11,063 nucleotides of DNA from Eubacteriales bacterium (GCA_028692205.1 JAQUXV010000059.1:1-11063); one strand, 5' to 3'. Counted from the stretch's first letter, positions 1 to 7,506 are shown. Translations and numbers: made by a program. The notes: a model not told the origin generated them from the sequence alone.

Positions 1-92
1 TGGCGGAGAAGGAGAGATTTGAACTCTCGCGGCACTCATCGCACCCTACTCCCTTAGCAGGGGAGCCCCTTCGGCCACTTGGGTACTTCTCC
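1..92 (-). tRNA. tRNA-Ser, anticodon GCU
   Basis: Read on the minus strand, the sequence folds as a class II (long variable arm) tRNA. The acceptor strand GGAGAAG pairs with CTTCTCC, followed by discriminator G and an encoded CCA at 3-1. The anticodon stem CTCCC/GGGAG closes the loop CTGCTAA, giving anticodon GCT, which reads AGC/AGU serine codons. The T arm contains GTTCAAATC. The gene is complete and touches the left window edge, so its terminator lies outside. It is 43 nt downstream of a second tRNA-Ser gene and probably shares its transcript. The 43-nt spacer holds nothing I recognise. Confidence 0.96.
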
Positions 93-135
93 ATGTGGCA
101 GAACAACCAGTTTATTCTGTTTCGAAAAGGTTGTC

Positions 136-224
136 TGGCGGAGAGAGAGGGATTCGAACCCCCGGTGCCTTTCGGCATCACTGGTTTTCAAGACCAGCGC
201 CTTCAACCGCTCGGCCATCTCTCC
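136..224 (-). tRNA. tRNA-Ser, anticodon UGA
   Basis: On the minus strand this is a class II tRNA. Acceptor GGAGAGA pairs with TCTCTCC, then discriminator G and encoded CCA (138-136). The anticodon stem CTGGT/ACCAG surrounds loop CTTGAAA, giving anticodon TGA for UCN serine codons. The long variable arm (GTGATGCCGAAAGGCACC) forms its own hairpin, and the T arm contains GGTTCGAATCC. It is the promoter-proximal gene of a two-tRNA unit: its mature 5' end lies about 17 nt after the predicted transcription start. Confidence 0.97.
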
Positions 225-247
225 CCATTTCGGAACCAGCGAACAAA

Positions 248-276
248 ATTATAACAAAGTATTCCTATAAAGTCAA
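248..276 (-). promoter_or_regulatory. Vegetative promoter of the tRNA-Ser pair
   Basis: On the minus strand there is a -35 box TTGACT (276-271), a 17-nt spacer and a perfect -10 box TATAAT (253-248). Transcription should start near 241, just ahead of the tRNA at 224. This is a near-consensus housekeeping sigma promoter, as expected for stable RNA genes. The region between it and the hydrolase stop (277-372) has only a weak 5-bp hairpin (CTGTA/TACAG) and no convincing terminator. Confidence 0.88.
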
Positions 277-372
277 TCAAAAAATGCGCTTTCTACGCTG
301 GATTTCTGTATTTTACAGCGGTATTTTTCTATCTGTCCAGACCTTGATAAAGTTGTCGGCACAATGTACCTC

Positions 373-1236
373 TTACTCGTTCATCGCCCGGCTTTCTCCC
401 CGCTTAATCCAACGAATCGCCAATTCCATCCAGCCTGCATTGTCCGGCGAAAGCTGGTTCTCGTCCTCCGCGGTTGTTTCGTCGCACAGGGATAATCCAT
501 GCGTACCGTTTTCGTATAAATGCATTTCAAAGGGAACGCCCGCTTTTCGAAGCGCGGCTGTAAAAAGCATCGAATTTTCCACCGGCACGGTTTCGTCGTC
601 TACCGTATGCCACAAAAATACCGGCGGCGTCATCGGGCTTACCCGCTTCTCCAGCGAAAGCGCGTCCACCATCGTCCGGCTCGCGTTCATGCCCAGCAAA
701 TTGTCCCGCGATCCTTCATGGGTGTACTCCCCCATTGTAATCACCGGATAGCATAGCAGCATCCCATCCGGGCGCCAGTCCTTGCCCTGTTCAGTGCCAA
801 ACAGGCGCAAAAAAACGGGCTCGTCCCATAATGTTCCAAGTGTTGCGCACAGGTGCCCACCCGCGGAAAAACCCATAACGGATATCTGGTTTGCGTCCAC
901 AGAAAACTCATCCGCGTTCCGGCGCACCAGTCGTACTGCCGCCGCCAGTTCCAAGGCAGCGCTTGGGTACCTTGAAGGCGCAACGCTGTACTGCAGCACA
1001 AATGCTTGTATGCCTGCCGCCAACAGCCGCATTGCAATCGGTTCCGCCTCGCGATCCGATTTAAAACGATACCCGCCGCCCGGGCAGATAATAACCGCCG
1101 GCCGCACGGCGTTGCCCGGCAATTCCGGGCTTTCGTCCAGCAAATAGGCGTAGAGCATAGGCTGGTATCCATCCTGTTCCGCCCCAACTTTACGGTAATC
1201 CAAGTTCAGTTGAATTTCCTTGTAACGCAAAGTCAA
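373..1236 (-). CDS. Alpha/beta hydrolase, acetylesterase / BD-FAE type
   Basis: A 287-residue cytoplasmic serine hydrolase with no signal peptide. Visible motifs are an oxyanion-hole segment CPGGGY at residues 51-56, the nucleophile elbow GFSAGGH at 122-128 (Ser124), the acid in TVDDETVP (Asp214 likely), and the catalytic His246 in NGTHGL. The order and spacing match small esterases often annotated as acetylesterase, acetyl-xylan esterase or BD-FAE-like; they remove acetyl or other acyl groups from sugars or small esters. The substrate cannot be read from sequence. The start is unusual: an in-frame TGA lies directly before codon 1, which is TTG, and the next in-frame ATG is residue 27, which would cut into the first conserved strand. 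A ribosome-binding site AGAAGG (1246-1241) is only 4 nt from the TTG. No strong promoter or terminator of its own was found; TTGACA at 1412-1407 lacks a good -10. It is probably a separate unit from the ABC genes upstream. Confidence 0.86.
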   Translation of the reverse strand: MTLRYKEIQLNLDYRKVGAEQDGYQPMLYAYLLDESPELPGNAVRPAVIICPGGGYRFKSDREAEPIAMRLLAAGIQAFVLQYSVAPSRYPSAALELAAAVRLVRRNADEFSVDANQISVMGFSAGGHLCATLGTLWDEPVFLRLFGTEQGKDWRPDGMLLCYPVITMGEYTHEGSRDNLLGMNASRTMVDALSLEKRVSPMTPPVFLWHTVDDETVPVENSMLFTAALRKAGVPFEMHLYENGTHGLSLCDETTAEDENQLSPDNAGWMELAIRWIKRGESRAMNE

Positions 1237-1434
1237 TCATCCTTCTTCACAGTGCCGGAGAGGTCCGGGGCCTGTGTTCATCGTTTCGATCCCAAACAGC
1301 CTACTAAACAAACCCTTTATTGGACGTTGCACTTACCCTGACATATCCACAGGGATTTGCCGTTATGCAGTCGCGCCGGTTACCGTAAAAGCCGCCAAAG
1401 AACAGCTGTCAACAAAAGCGGGTATGAAAAGGTT

Positions 1435-1470
1435 AAGCGCGAATGCCTGCGTAACGACATTCGCGCTTTT
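1435..1470 (-). terminator. Hairpin beyond the ABC transporter genes, probable terminator
   Basis: A perfect 11-bp inverted repeat (AAGCGCGAATG at 1435-1445 with CATTCGCGCTT at 1458-1468) encloses a 12-nt loop. It lies 50 nt past the permease stop on the minus strand and upstream of the hydrolase, where a terminator for the ABC operon would be expected. The U-tract is poor on the minus side (TTAACCTTTTC) and slightly better on the plus side (CTTTT). It could be a weak terminator or a 3'-end stabilising structure. Confidence 0.6.
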
Positions 1471-1517
1471 AAGGTCCTATTCCTTCCGGTATTGGCCGTG
1501 CTTTGAAGATCTTTATG

Positions 1518-2339
1518 TTACGGCTGCGGCGTTTCCCGCATGCACAGGTAGCTCAACGGCAAGCTTACAGCCGCGGCAATAAACTGAATGGTTTGCCATT
1601 CGTTGCGAATAAACTTCAAGGCGTCCGCTGCGTATTTCATCCACTGCACGCCCAGAATCATCATCTGCTGTTCGTCCGCATTCTGCACCACCTGCGCCGC
1701 CTGCCGCACCGCGGGGATCAGCGTCAGGATCATCAGCAGCATCGGCACGCCCACGATCACAAAAATCGTAAGCCCCCGGTTTCGGCGCAGACAGCAGCCA
1801 AACAAGTAAAACAGGCTTGTCCATTCCACCACATACAGTATATAGCTCGGCAGCGACGCTAATGCGCTTTGCAGCGACTGGGCAAACATTTCGCTGCCCT
1901 TCAGTTCTCCGAAAAATTCCTGAAATACGTACCGGTTCGGCATCGTATTGGCCATCGCCATCGTAAGTCCGCCCATCAGGATACTCAGCAGCAGCGTGCC
2001 GATCAGAAACGCGATCATTCCGCCCCAAAGCGACAGCAGATTGCCCAACCATACCGAGAGCCGGGAGGTGCCGAACCGCAGCAGGAAGCGCGTGGAGCGG
2101 TGGGCGGCTACAACCGCGCAAATCAGCGCGACCACCATCGTAACACCCAGATCGGCGTATGCGCCCGTATAGGTGTAATCCGTGTCAAACACCAGCGGCG
2201 TCAGGAAGGACAACACCTGCGAGACCAGCAGGATCAGCAATACCCATGCGACGGTACGGCCCAGCGATTTCCAGTGGTATCGGATTACACCGCCGAAGCG
2301 TGCGCTTTGCCACCAGTTCGGTTCAAGCGTTTGTTGCAT
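1518..2339 (-). CDS. ABC transporter membrane protein (permease subunit)
   Basis: A 273-residue integral membrane protein with about six hydrophobic segments, near residues 30-52, 63-83, 100-127, 160-186, 190-210 and 245-265. The N-terminus (about 28 residues, Trp/Arg-rich) is predicted cytoplasmic. I recognise no specific family motif, and the assignment as a permease rests on topology and context. Its ATG lies inside the end of the ATPase gene (17-nt overlap), and its ribosome-binding site AAGGAGG (2355-2349, 9 nt before the start) sits within the ATPase coding sequence, so the two are translationally coupled. It should form the membrane channel of a two-component exporter like those for antibiotic or lantibiotic resistance or lipid and peptide export. 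The substrate is unknown. The hairpin at 1435-1468 follows. Confidence 0.85.
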   Translation of the reverse strand: MQQTLEPNWWQSARFGGVIRYHWKSLGRTVAWVLLILLVSQVLSFLTPLVFDTDYTYTGAYADLGVTMVVALICAVVAAHRSTRFLLRFGTSRLSVWLGNLLSLWGGMIAFLIGTLLLSILMGGLTMAMANTMPNRYVFQEFFGELKGSEMFAQSLQSALASLPSYILYVVEWTSLFYLFGCCLRRNRGLTIFVIVGVPMLLMILTLIPAVRQAAQVVQNADEQQMMILGVQWMKYAADALKFIRNEWQTIQFIAAAVSLPLSYLCMRETPQP

Positions 2340-3261
2340 GGCGCTCCGCCTCCTTTTCTTCCGTCAGAAACACAAACAATCTTTGCAACCCCATGGGCGC
2401 GGTGCGCACGCGCGTATCGGCCTCGATGCGTGCCTGATCCTCCGGTGTGTTCAGTTTGATGTGGCGCACCAGCGAACCCGCCGTATCTTCCTCTTTCAAC
2501 ACAGTCAGCCCCTGCGTTAGCTCCCGCACGGCTTCCGGTTCGCCGGAAACGCTCAGGTATCCCTTCTGCAGCGTTTCCACCGTGCCCGAGCAGAGCATAT
2601 GGCCAGCGTCAACCATTACGGCGTAGTCCAGCGCACGGGCTACCTCGTCGATCAGGTGGGTGGAAACGAGGAATGTCCGTCCGGGATGGTGGCGTTTTTC
2701 CTCCAGCAGCAGGTCGTAAAACCGTTCGCGAAGCACGGCGTCCAACCCCAGGCTGGGTTCGTCAAACACGGTCAGTTCCGCGCCGCTGGCCAGACCCACG
2801 CACAGCATCAACCCCGTTTGCATGCCGCGGCTGAAGGTGCGCATTTTTTTCTTCATCGGCAGATCAAACCGCCCTACCAGTTCGCGTGCGTACTCGTCGT
2901 TCCAGAGTGGAAACAAACCCCGGCACACGAAAAAGAGATCGCTGATCTTCCGCAGCCTGCCAAAGTCCGGCGTATCGCCGATGATGCACAGTTTTCCCAG
3001 CGCCCGCGCATGGTCGTACACTTTTTCCCCGTCGATGGTCACTTCACCCGCGTTGGGCCTCAGCATACCGCTGACAATGCGCAGCAGCGTGCTCTTGCCC
3101 GCCCCGTTGCGCCCCAGCAGCCCGACAATTGCCCCCTTGGGAACCTCCAGGCTCAACCCATCCAGCGCTTTTGTATCGCGGAAGCGGCGGCTGACTCCGC
3201 TTACACGCAGCAACAGGCTCTCATCCCGTGGTTGGGCAGAGGCCGTAACATTCGCCTGCAT
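2323..3261 (-). CDS. ABC transporter ATP-binding protein (CcmA/BcrA-like)
   Basis: A 312-residue soluble ATPase that would power the overlapping membrane protein. The domain runs from about residue 16 to 228. Walker A is GRNGAGKST (50-58), the signature position reads FSRGMQ (143-148) rather than LSGGQ, Walker B is ELTVFDEP (162-169), the D-loop is SLGLDA, and the switch histidine is His202 in VSTHLIDE. No glutamine is visible at the usual Q-loop place (IIGDTPDF, 93-100). Residues 230-312 form a C-terminal extension typical of exporter ATPases of this class. I place the start at ATG 3261, not at an in-frame ATG six codons upstream (3279), because a clear AGGAG lies 7 nt before 3261 and nothing comparable precedes 3279. 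Signature and Q-loop variants like these suggest a divergent YtrB/BcrA-like subgroup (inference). No GntR-type regulator, common beside such genes, is adjacent. Confidence 0.92.
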   Translation of the reverse strand: MQANVTASAQPRDESLLLRVSGVSRRFRDTKALDGLSLEVPKGAIVGLLGRNGAGKSTLLRIVSGMLRPNAGEVTIDGEKVYDHARALGKLCIIGDTPDFGRLRKISDLFFVCRGLFPLWNDEYARELVGRFDLPMKKKMRTFSRGMQTGLMLCVGLASGAELTVFDEPSLGLDAVLRERFYDLLLEEKRHHPGRTFLVSTHLIDEVARALDYAVMVDAGHMLCSGTVETLQKGYLSVSGEPEAVRELTQGLTVLKEEDTAGSLVRHIKLNTPEDQARIEADTRVRTAPMGLQRLFVFLTEEKEAERHATNA

Positions 3262-3268
3262 ATCGTTA

Positions 3269-3273
3269 CTCCT
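3269..3273 (-). promoter_or_regulatory. Ribosome-binding site fixing the ATPase start
   Basis: AGGAG at 3273-3269 is followed by a 7-nt spacer (TAACGAT) and ATG at 3261. The upstream alternative ATG at 3279 is preceded only by a weak GAAGAA. The site therefore favours the shorter, 312-residue protein. Confidence 0.75.
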
Positions 3274-3294
3274 ATCCATCCATTTTTCTTCGCA

Positions 3295-3363
3295 TCAGCG
3301 AATACGCTTATTATACTCGCGGGTGGATACTTTGTATAGCAAACGCGTCCAAAAGCCGCGCAT
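3295..3363 (-). CDS. Micro-ORF 2: basic 22-residue peptide upstream of the ABC ATPase
   Basis: ATG at 3363 opens a 22-codon frame ending in TGA at 3297-3295. The peptide begins MRGFWTRLLYKV and ends in YNKRIR; it has seven Arg/Lys against one Glu and an aromatic, possibly amphipathic start. Its ribosome-binding site GGAGGTGA (3378-3371) is an 8-nt perfect match to the anti-Shine-Dalgarno sequence at a 7-nt spacing, one of the best in the window. The frame is also open upstream, allowing starts at ATG 3387 (30 residues) or GTG 3399 (34 residues), the latter overlapping the stop of micro-ORF 1. I do not recognise a family. The best promoter for the ABC genes (3310-3338) lies inside this frame, so translation and promoter use may compete, or the frame may be chance. 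It could also be a leader peptide or a remnant of a decayed gene. Confidence 0.42.
   Translation of the reverse strand: MRGFWTRLLYKVSTREYNKRIR
3310..3338 (-). promoter_or_regulatory. Likely promoter of the ABC transporter genes
   Basis: On the minus strand there is a -35-like TATACA (3338-3333, four of six consensus positions), a 17-nt spacer and a perfect -10 TATAAT (3315-3310). Transcription would start near 3303, giving a leader of about 42 nt before the ATPase ATG at 3261. The -35 overlaps a small inverted repeat (ATAC-TTT-GTAT on the plus strand, about 3328-3338) that could be a repressor site, although the arms are only 4 bp. The element overlaps micro-ORF 2, where TATAAT would read as Tyr-Asn codons. 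Confidence 0.6.
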
Positions 3364-3391
3364 TGCCCGTTCACCTCCGCGAATCATGGTT

Positions 3392-3457
3392 TCAAACACG
3401 GGTACGCTGTCGCTTACCGATCCAGCCCTTCAACAGGCATCCCTGTAAGGCAGGCAT
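3392..3457 (-). CDS. Micro-ORF 1: basic 21-residue peptide
   Basis: ATG at 3457 opens a 21-codon frame (begins MPALQGCLLKGW, ends RQRTRV) closed by TGA at 3394-3392. A ribosome-binding site AAGGAGG precedes it by 10 nt. The C-terminal half is strongly basic. It lies only about 40 nt past the leuS terminator, and I see no promoter in that gap, so it would depend on terminator read-through or an unseen promoter. The stop overlaps an alternative GTG start of micro-ORF 2, suggesting possible coupling. I do not recognise the peptide. A chance ORF is quite possible. Confidence 0.3.
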   Translation of the reverse strand: MPALQGCLLKGWIGKRQRTRV

Positions 3458-3494
3458 CTAAACCGCTCCTCCTTCACACTGTTCCATGTACTGC

Positions 3495-3541
3495 AAAAAC
3501 CCGGCAGCCTGCGAGTAAACACTTGCAGGCTGCCGGGTTTT
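3495..3541 (-). terminator. Strong intrinsic terminator of the glnS-gltX-leuS operon
   Basis: A perfect 17-bp stem (3496-3512 with 3525-3541, containing CCCGGCAGCCTGC) can extend through four more pairs, including one G-T, to a four-base loop. It starts 13 nt after the leuS stop on the minus strand and is followed by five T residues (3499-3495). The plus-strand side also has TTTT, so it could work in both directions, but no plus-strand gene leads into it. Confidence 0.93.
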
Positions 3542-3554
3542 ATTCCGCTCAGGG

Positions 3555-5981
3555 TTATTTTACAATCAGGTTGCACAGTCTTCCGGGCACGAAAATCAAT
3601 TTCACCAGTTTGCGGTCGCCTACAATGTTTTTGATTTCGGCACGGTCGGGTAGTTCCTTCTGCGCCTGCTCGTTGGTCAATTCAGGGTTGATTTTGATGT
3701 GCCCGCGCACCTTGCCCATCACCTGCACGGCAATTTCGATCTCGCTGCGCTTCATGGCGTCTTCATTGTACGTCGGCCAGGGTTCATAGGCTATCTCGCT
3801 GCCAAAGCCCATTTCCTCCCACATTTCCTCGCAGATGTGCGGGGCTACCGGGGCTAACAGCAGGATCAGCGTTTTCAGCTCGTCCTTCGTGCAGCCGTCT
3901 GCCGCGTAAAACTCGTTGACCAGCGTCATCATGGCGGCGATCGCCGTGTTGAACTTCATCGCCTCGTAATCGTCGCCAATTTTCTTGATGGTTTCATGCA
4001 TTACGGGCGTAAGCGCCTTCTGGTAACCCTCGCCGTCCTTAATCATGTCCATCAGGCGCCACACGCGCTCCAAAAAGCGGCGGCAGCCGCGCGCGCCGTT
4101 GGTGCTCCACGGAATTGCCTGGTCGAACGCGCCCATGAACATTTCATACAGGCGCGTCGCGTCCGCGCCGATCTCCGCGATGCAGTCGTCCGGGTTGATG
4201 ACATTGCCGCGGGACTTGCTCATCTTCTCGCCGTTTTCACCCAGGATCATCCCATGGCTGGTGCGCTTCTGGTAGGGTTCGGGGCAGGGCACGGCGCCAA
4301 TATCATAGAGGAACTGGTGCCAGAACCGACTGTACAGCAGATGCAGCGTGGTATGCTCCATGCCGCCGTTGTACCAGTCCACATTCATCCAGTAGTCCAT
4401 CGCTTCGGGGGAAGCAAGCGCCTGATCGTTGTGCGGATCGCAGTAACGCAGGAAATACCAGCTGGAACCGGCCCATTGCGGCATGGTGTCGGTTTCCCGC
4501 TTGGCGGGGCCGCCGCACACGGGGCAAACCGTGTTTACCCACTCGGTCATCTTGGCCAGCGGGCTTTCGCCGGTATCGGTCGGCTCGTAGTTTTCCACAT
4601 TGGGCAGCAGCACCGGCAGCTGGTCTTCCGGCACGGGCACAGTGCCGCAATGCGGGCAATGCACCACCGGAATCGGCTCGCCCCAGTAGCGCTGGCGGCT
4701 GAATACCCAGTCGCGGAGCTTATAGTTGATCTTTTTATCGCCGAGGCCTTTTTCTTCCAGCCAGTCGATGATCTTCTTCTTCGCGTCCGCCACTCGCAGG
4801 CCGTTCAAAAAGTCGCTGTTCACCAGCACGCCGTCCTGTACGTCGGTGTACGCTTCTTTTTCGATGTCTCCGCCCGCGATCACCTCGACGATGGGCAGGT
4901 TAAACACTCTGGCAAACTCATAGTCGCGCATGTCATGCGCGGGCACGGCCATAATCGCGCCGGTGCCGTAGCTCATCAGCACGTAGTCGCTAGCCCAAAT
5001 GGGGATTTTCTTGCCGTTGACGGGGTTTACGGCGTAAAGGCCCTTCATTTCAACGCCGGTCTTTTCCTTGTTGAGCTCGGTGCGCTCGAAATCGCTCTTG
5101 CGCGCCGCTACTTCCCGGTAGGCGACTACCTCGTCGAAATTCTGAATGCTGTCTTTGTATTTATCAATGAAGGGGTGTTCGGGGCTCACGACCATGTAGG
5201 TCGCGCCAAAAAGCGTATCCGGCCGGGTGGTGAACACGCGCAATTTGTCCTCGGCGCCCGCGATGGCGAAATCCACTTCCGCGCCCTCGCTGCGGCCGAT
5301 CCAGTTGCGCTGCTGCACCTTTACCTTCTCAATGAAATCCACAGTGTCCAGCCCGTCCAGCAGCTTCTGCGCATAATCGGTAATGCGCAACATCCACTGG
5401 CTTTTCACCTTGCGCACCACTTCGCCGCCACAGCGCTCGCAAACGCCGTTGACCACTTCTTCATTGGCGAGGCCGCACTTGCAGCTGGTACACCAGTTGA
5501 TGGGCATTTCCGCCTTGTAGGCCAGCCCGTGCTCCAGCATCCGCAGAAAAATCCACTGCGTCCATTTGTAGTATTTGGGGTCGGTGGTATCCACCTCGCG
5601 CGTGTAATCGAAGGAAAAGCCCAGCTTTTGCAGCTGCTCGCGGAAATGGTGAATATTGATCTGCGTGATGATGGAAGGATGTTCGTGGTTCTTAATGGCG
5701 TAGTTTTCCGCCGGAAGGCCGAAAGCGTCGTACCCGATGGGATACAACACGTTATACCCTTCCATGCGGCGCTTACGGGCAATGATATCCATCGCCGTGT
5801 AGCTGCGGGGATGCCCCACATGCAGCCCCGCGCCGCTGGGATACGGGAACTCGATCAGGCCGTAAAACTTAGGTTTATCGGACGGGAAAACAGCGTTAAA
5901 CGTGCCTTCGTCCGCCCATTTCTTCTGCCACTTCTTCTCAATGCTGTCCGGGTTATACGCGGGATGCTGATCCTGATACAT
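3555..5981 (-). CDS. leuS: Leucine--tRNA ligase (LeuRS)
   Basis: An 808-residue class I synthetase that charges tRNA-Leu with leucine using ATP, in the cytoplasm. The HIGH-type motif is HVGH (54-57) within [13 protein letters not shown], and the KMSKS motif is at 586-590. The CP1 editing domain shows TTRPDTLFG (251-259) and [15 protein letters not shown] (339-353), the site that removes mischarged amino acids. Cysteine pairs at 164/167, 181/184, 442/445 and 486/489 look like zinc-binding knuckles. Length and order match bacterial LeuRS. The start at 5981 is supported by AAGGAG 8 nt upstream. It is the third gene of the operon, 56 nt after gltX, and is followed by the terminator at 3495-3541. 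No promoter or T-box is seen in the gap ahead of it. Confidence 0.98.
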   Translation of the reverse strand: MYQDQHPAYNPDSIEKKWQKKWADEGTFNAVFPSDKPKFYGLIEFPYPSGAGLHVGHPRSYTAMDIIARKRRMEGYNVLYPIGYDAFGLPAENYAIKNHEHPSIITQINIHHFREQLQKLGFSFDYTREVDTTDPKYYKWTQWIFLRMLEHGLAYKAEMPINWCTSCKCGLANEEVVNGVCERCGGEVVRKVKSQWMLRITDYAQKLLDGLDTVDFIEKVKVQQRNWIGRSEGAEVDFAIAGAEDKLRVFTTRPDTLFGATYMVVSPEHPFIDKYKDSIQNFDEVVAYREVAARKSDFERTELNKEKTGVEMKGLYAVNPVNGKKIPIWASDYVLMSYGTGAIMAVPAHDMRDYEFARVFNLPIVEVIAGGDIEKEAYTDVQDGVLVNSDFLNGLRVADAKKKIIDWLEEKGLGDKKINYKLRDWVFSRQRYWGEPIPVVHCPHCGTVPVPEDQLPVLLPNVENYEPTDTGESPLAKMTEWVNTVCPVCGGPAKRETDTMPQWAGSSWYFLRYCDPHNDQALASPEAMDYWMNVDWYNGGMEHTTLHLLYSRFWHQFLYDIGAVPCPEPYQKRTSHGMILGENGEKMSKSRGNVINPDDCIAEIGADATRLYEMFMGAFDQAIPWSTNGARGCRRFLERVWRLMDMIKDGEGYQKALTPVMHETIKKIGDDYEAMKFNTAIAAMMTLVNEFYAADGCTKDELKTLILLLAPVAPHICEEMWEEMGFGSEIAYEPWPTYNEDAMKRSEIEIAVQVMGKVRGHIKINPELTNEQAQKELPDRAEIKNIVGDRKLVKLIFVPGRLCNLIVK

Positions 5982-6037
5982 GCTGCAAACTCCTTATCTT
6001 AACGCTGCGCAATAGGAAACGGTTGACGGCTGCAACT

Positions 6038-7492
6038 TCATAGTCGTTCCAATAGGGCGATTCCGTCATCCATACGGCGTAGCGTCTCCTGTTTGCCAAG
6101 CAGGTAGGCGATCTCGGTAGCGCCGCCCGGGGTATTCTGCTGGCCGCTGATCGCGATGCGCACCGGCCACATCAGCTGCCCCGTTTTCAGCTCGTTTTGC
6201 TGGGCAAGCGTCATCAGGCATTCCTTGAGCGGTTCTTCTGTAAAATCTTCCAGTTCCGCCAGCGCCGGTCGCGCGAGTTTCAGCGCTTTCAGGCTGATGG
6301 CCGGATCGGTTTTCATTTTTTTATGGGTATAGATTTCCGCGTCGTATTCCGGCAGTTCCGCCAGAAAGCGCACCATCTCCGGCACACGGTTGAATACTTC
6401 GGTACGGCCTTGCATCAGTTCGGCCAAACGCCGGTAATCGATGCCTTTTCCTGCCAACACTTTGTCGAACCAGGGCGTGGCCGCTTTCAGGTACTCCTCA
6501 AAGTCCATCTTCTTGATGTACTCGCTGTTGAACCACACCAGCTTATCCATGTTGAAGATAGCCGGGGACTTGGAAAGTCCGTCCACGTCGAACGCATCCA
6601 CCAGCTCGGCAAGCGTGAAGAACTCTCGCTCCTCCTTGGGGCACCAGCCCAGCAGCGCAATAAAGTTGATGATCGCGTCCCTCACGAAGCCCTGTGAAAG
6701 CAGGTCCTCAAAGCTGGGATCGCCGTAGCGTTTGGAAAGCTTGCGCGTCGCGTCCTTCATAACCACTGGCAGGTGGATATAGACGGGCGTTTCCCAGCCG
6801 AACGCTTCGTACAGCAGATTATATTTGGGCGTGGAACTTAAATACTCGGTGCCGCGCATCACGTGGGTGATCTTCATCATATGGTCGTCCACCACGTTTG
6901 CGAAGTTGTACGTGGGCAGGCCGTCGGCCTTGATGAGCACGTTGTCGTCCAGCGTGTCGCAGGGCACCTCCACATGGCCGAAAAGCAGATCCTCAAAGCT
7001 CGCGCTGCCCGTAAGCGGCACATTCTGGCGGATCACATACGGCTCCCCGCTCGCCATGCGGCGCTTGGCCTCGTCTTTGGAGATGTGCAGGCAATGCTTG
7101 TCGTATTTGAACTGCTCGCCGCGCGCGGTGGCCGCGTCCCGTCGCTCCTGCAGCTCTTCCTTGGTGCAGAAGCAGGGGTAAGCCGCCCCCGACTCGATCA
7201 GCTGCATGGCGTAAGGCAGATACAGGTCCTTGCGCTGCGTCTGGATATACGGGCCGTAAGAGCCGCCGATATCGGGCCCCTCGTCGTAGGTCAGTCCGGC
7301 CGCGTGCAGGCTTTGGTAAATCAGCTCCACAGCGCCGGGCACTTCGCGCTCCTGATCGGTATCCTCAATGCGCAGGATGAATTTCCCGCCGTTTTTACGC
7401 GCGAAAAGATAGGCGTACAGCGCCGTGCGCAGTCCGCCCAAATGCAGGTAGCCCGTCGGGCTGGGGGCAAAACGGGTACGAATCTCAGTCAT
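6038..7492 (-). CDS. gltX: Glutamate--tRNA ligase (GluRS)
   Basis: A 484-residue class I synthetase that attaches glutamate to tRNA-Glu. The HIGH-type motif is HLGG (17-20) in SPTGYLHLGG, followed by LRIEDTDQERE (40-50). The KMSKS-type motif is KLSKR (251-255). A zinc-type set C107-x-C109...C134-x-H136 matches the position of the zinc ligands known in E. coli GluRS. The C-terminal half is the helical anticodon-binding region. The frame is open to a TTG six codons upstream (7510), but ATG 7492 begins the family-typical MTEIRTRFAPSPTG and has AAAGGA 8 nt before it, so I use 7492. It sits 49 nt after glnS and 56 nt before leuS in one operon. With a true GlnRS beside it, this enzyme is probably discriminating, i.e. 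does not need to charge tRNA-Gln (inference). Confidence 0.97.
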   Translation of the reverse strand: MTEIRTRFAPSPTGYLHLGGLRTALYAYLFARKNGGKFILRIEDTDQEREVPGAVELIYQSLHAAGLTYDEGPDIGGSYGPYIQTQRKDLYLPYAMQLIESGAAYPCFCTKEELQERRDAATARGEQFKYDKHCLHISKDEAKRRMASGEPYVIRQNVPLTGSASFEDLLFGHVEVPCDTLDDNVLIKADGLPTYNFANVVDDHMMKITHVMRGTEYLSSTPKYNLLYEAFGWETPVYIHLPVVMKDATRKLSKRYGDPSFEDLLSQGFVRDAIINFIALLGWCPKEEREFFTLAELVDAFDVDGLSKSPAIFNMDKLVWFNSEYIKKMDFEEYLKAATPWFDKVLAGKGIDYRRLAELMQGRTEVFNRVPEMVRFLAELPEYDAEIYTHKKMKTDPAISLKALKLARPALAELEDFTEEPLKECLMTLAQQNELKTGQLMWPVRIAISGQQNTPGGATEIAYLLGKQETLRRMDDGIALLERL

Positions 7493-7500
7493 TCCCGGTT

Positions 7501-7506
7501 TCCTTT
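7501..7506 (-). promoter_or_regulatory. Ribosome-binding site fixing the gltX start
   Basis: AAAGGA at 7506-7501 stands 8 nt before ATG 7492. The alternative TTG at 7510 lies upstream of this site and would place the Shine-Dalgarno sequence inside the gene, so the ATG start is preferred. Confidence 0.75.

Noticed and set aside
95..751. Plus-strand open frame running from the tRNA genes into the hydrolase
   Set aside because: It crosses two tRNA genes and the antisense of a clear hydrolase, so it is not a plausible gene.
1199..1239. 14- to 16-codon frames overlapping the hydrolase start
   Set aside because: They lack good ribosome-binding sites and have no recognisable content; they look like chance frames.
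1385..1412. Promoter for the hydrolase (TTGACA at 1412-1407)
   Set aside because: The -35 is perfect, but the best -10 at 16 nt spacing is TTTTAC, only three of six consensus positions.
3295..3457. Lantibiotic or other RiPP precursor beside an exporter
   Set aside because: The micro-ORFs are too short, lack a leader/core division and a Cys/Ser/Thr-rich core, and no modification enzyme is present in the window.
3996..6002. A 668-codon open frame on the plus strand opposite leuS
   Set aside because: It is the mirror of a GC-rich, codon-biased gene. The translation is low in recognisable motifs and rich in His/Ala/Val runs typical of antisense frames, while the minus strand encodes a full LeuRS.
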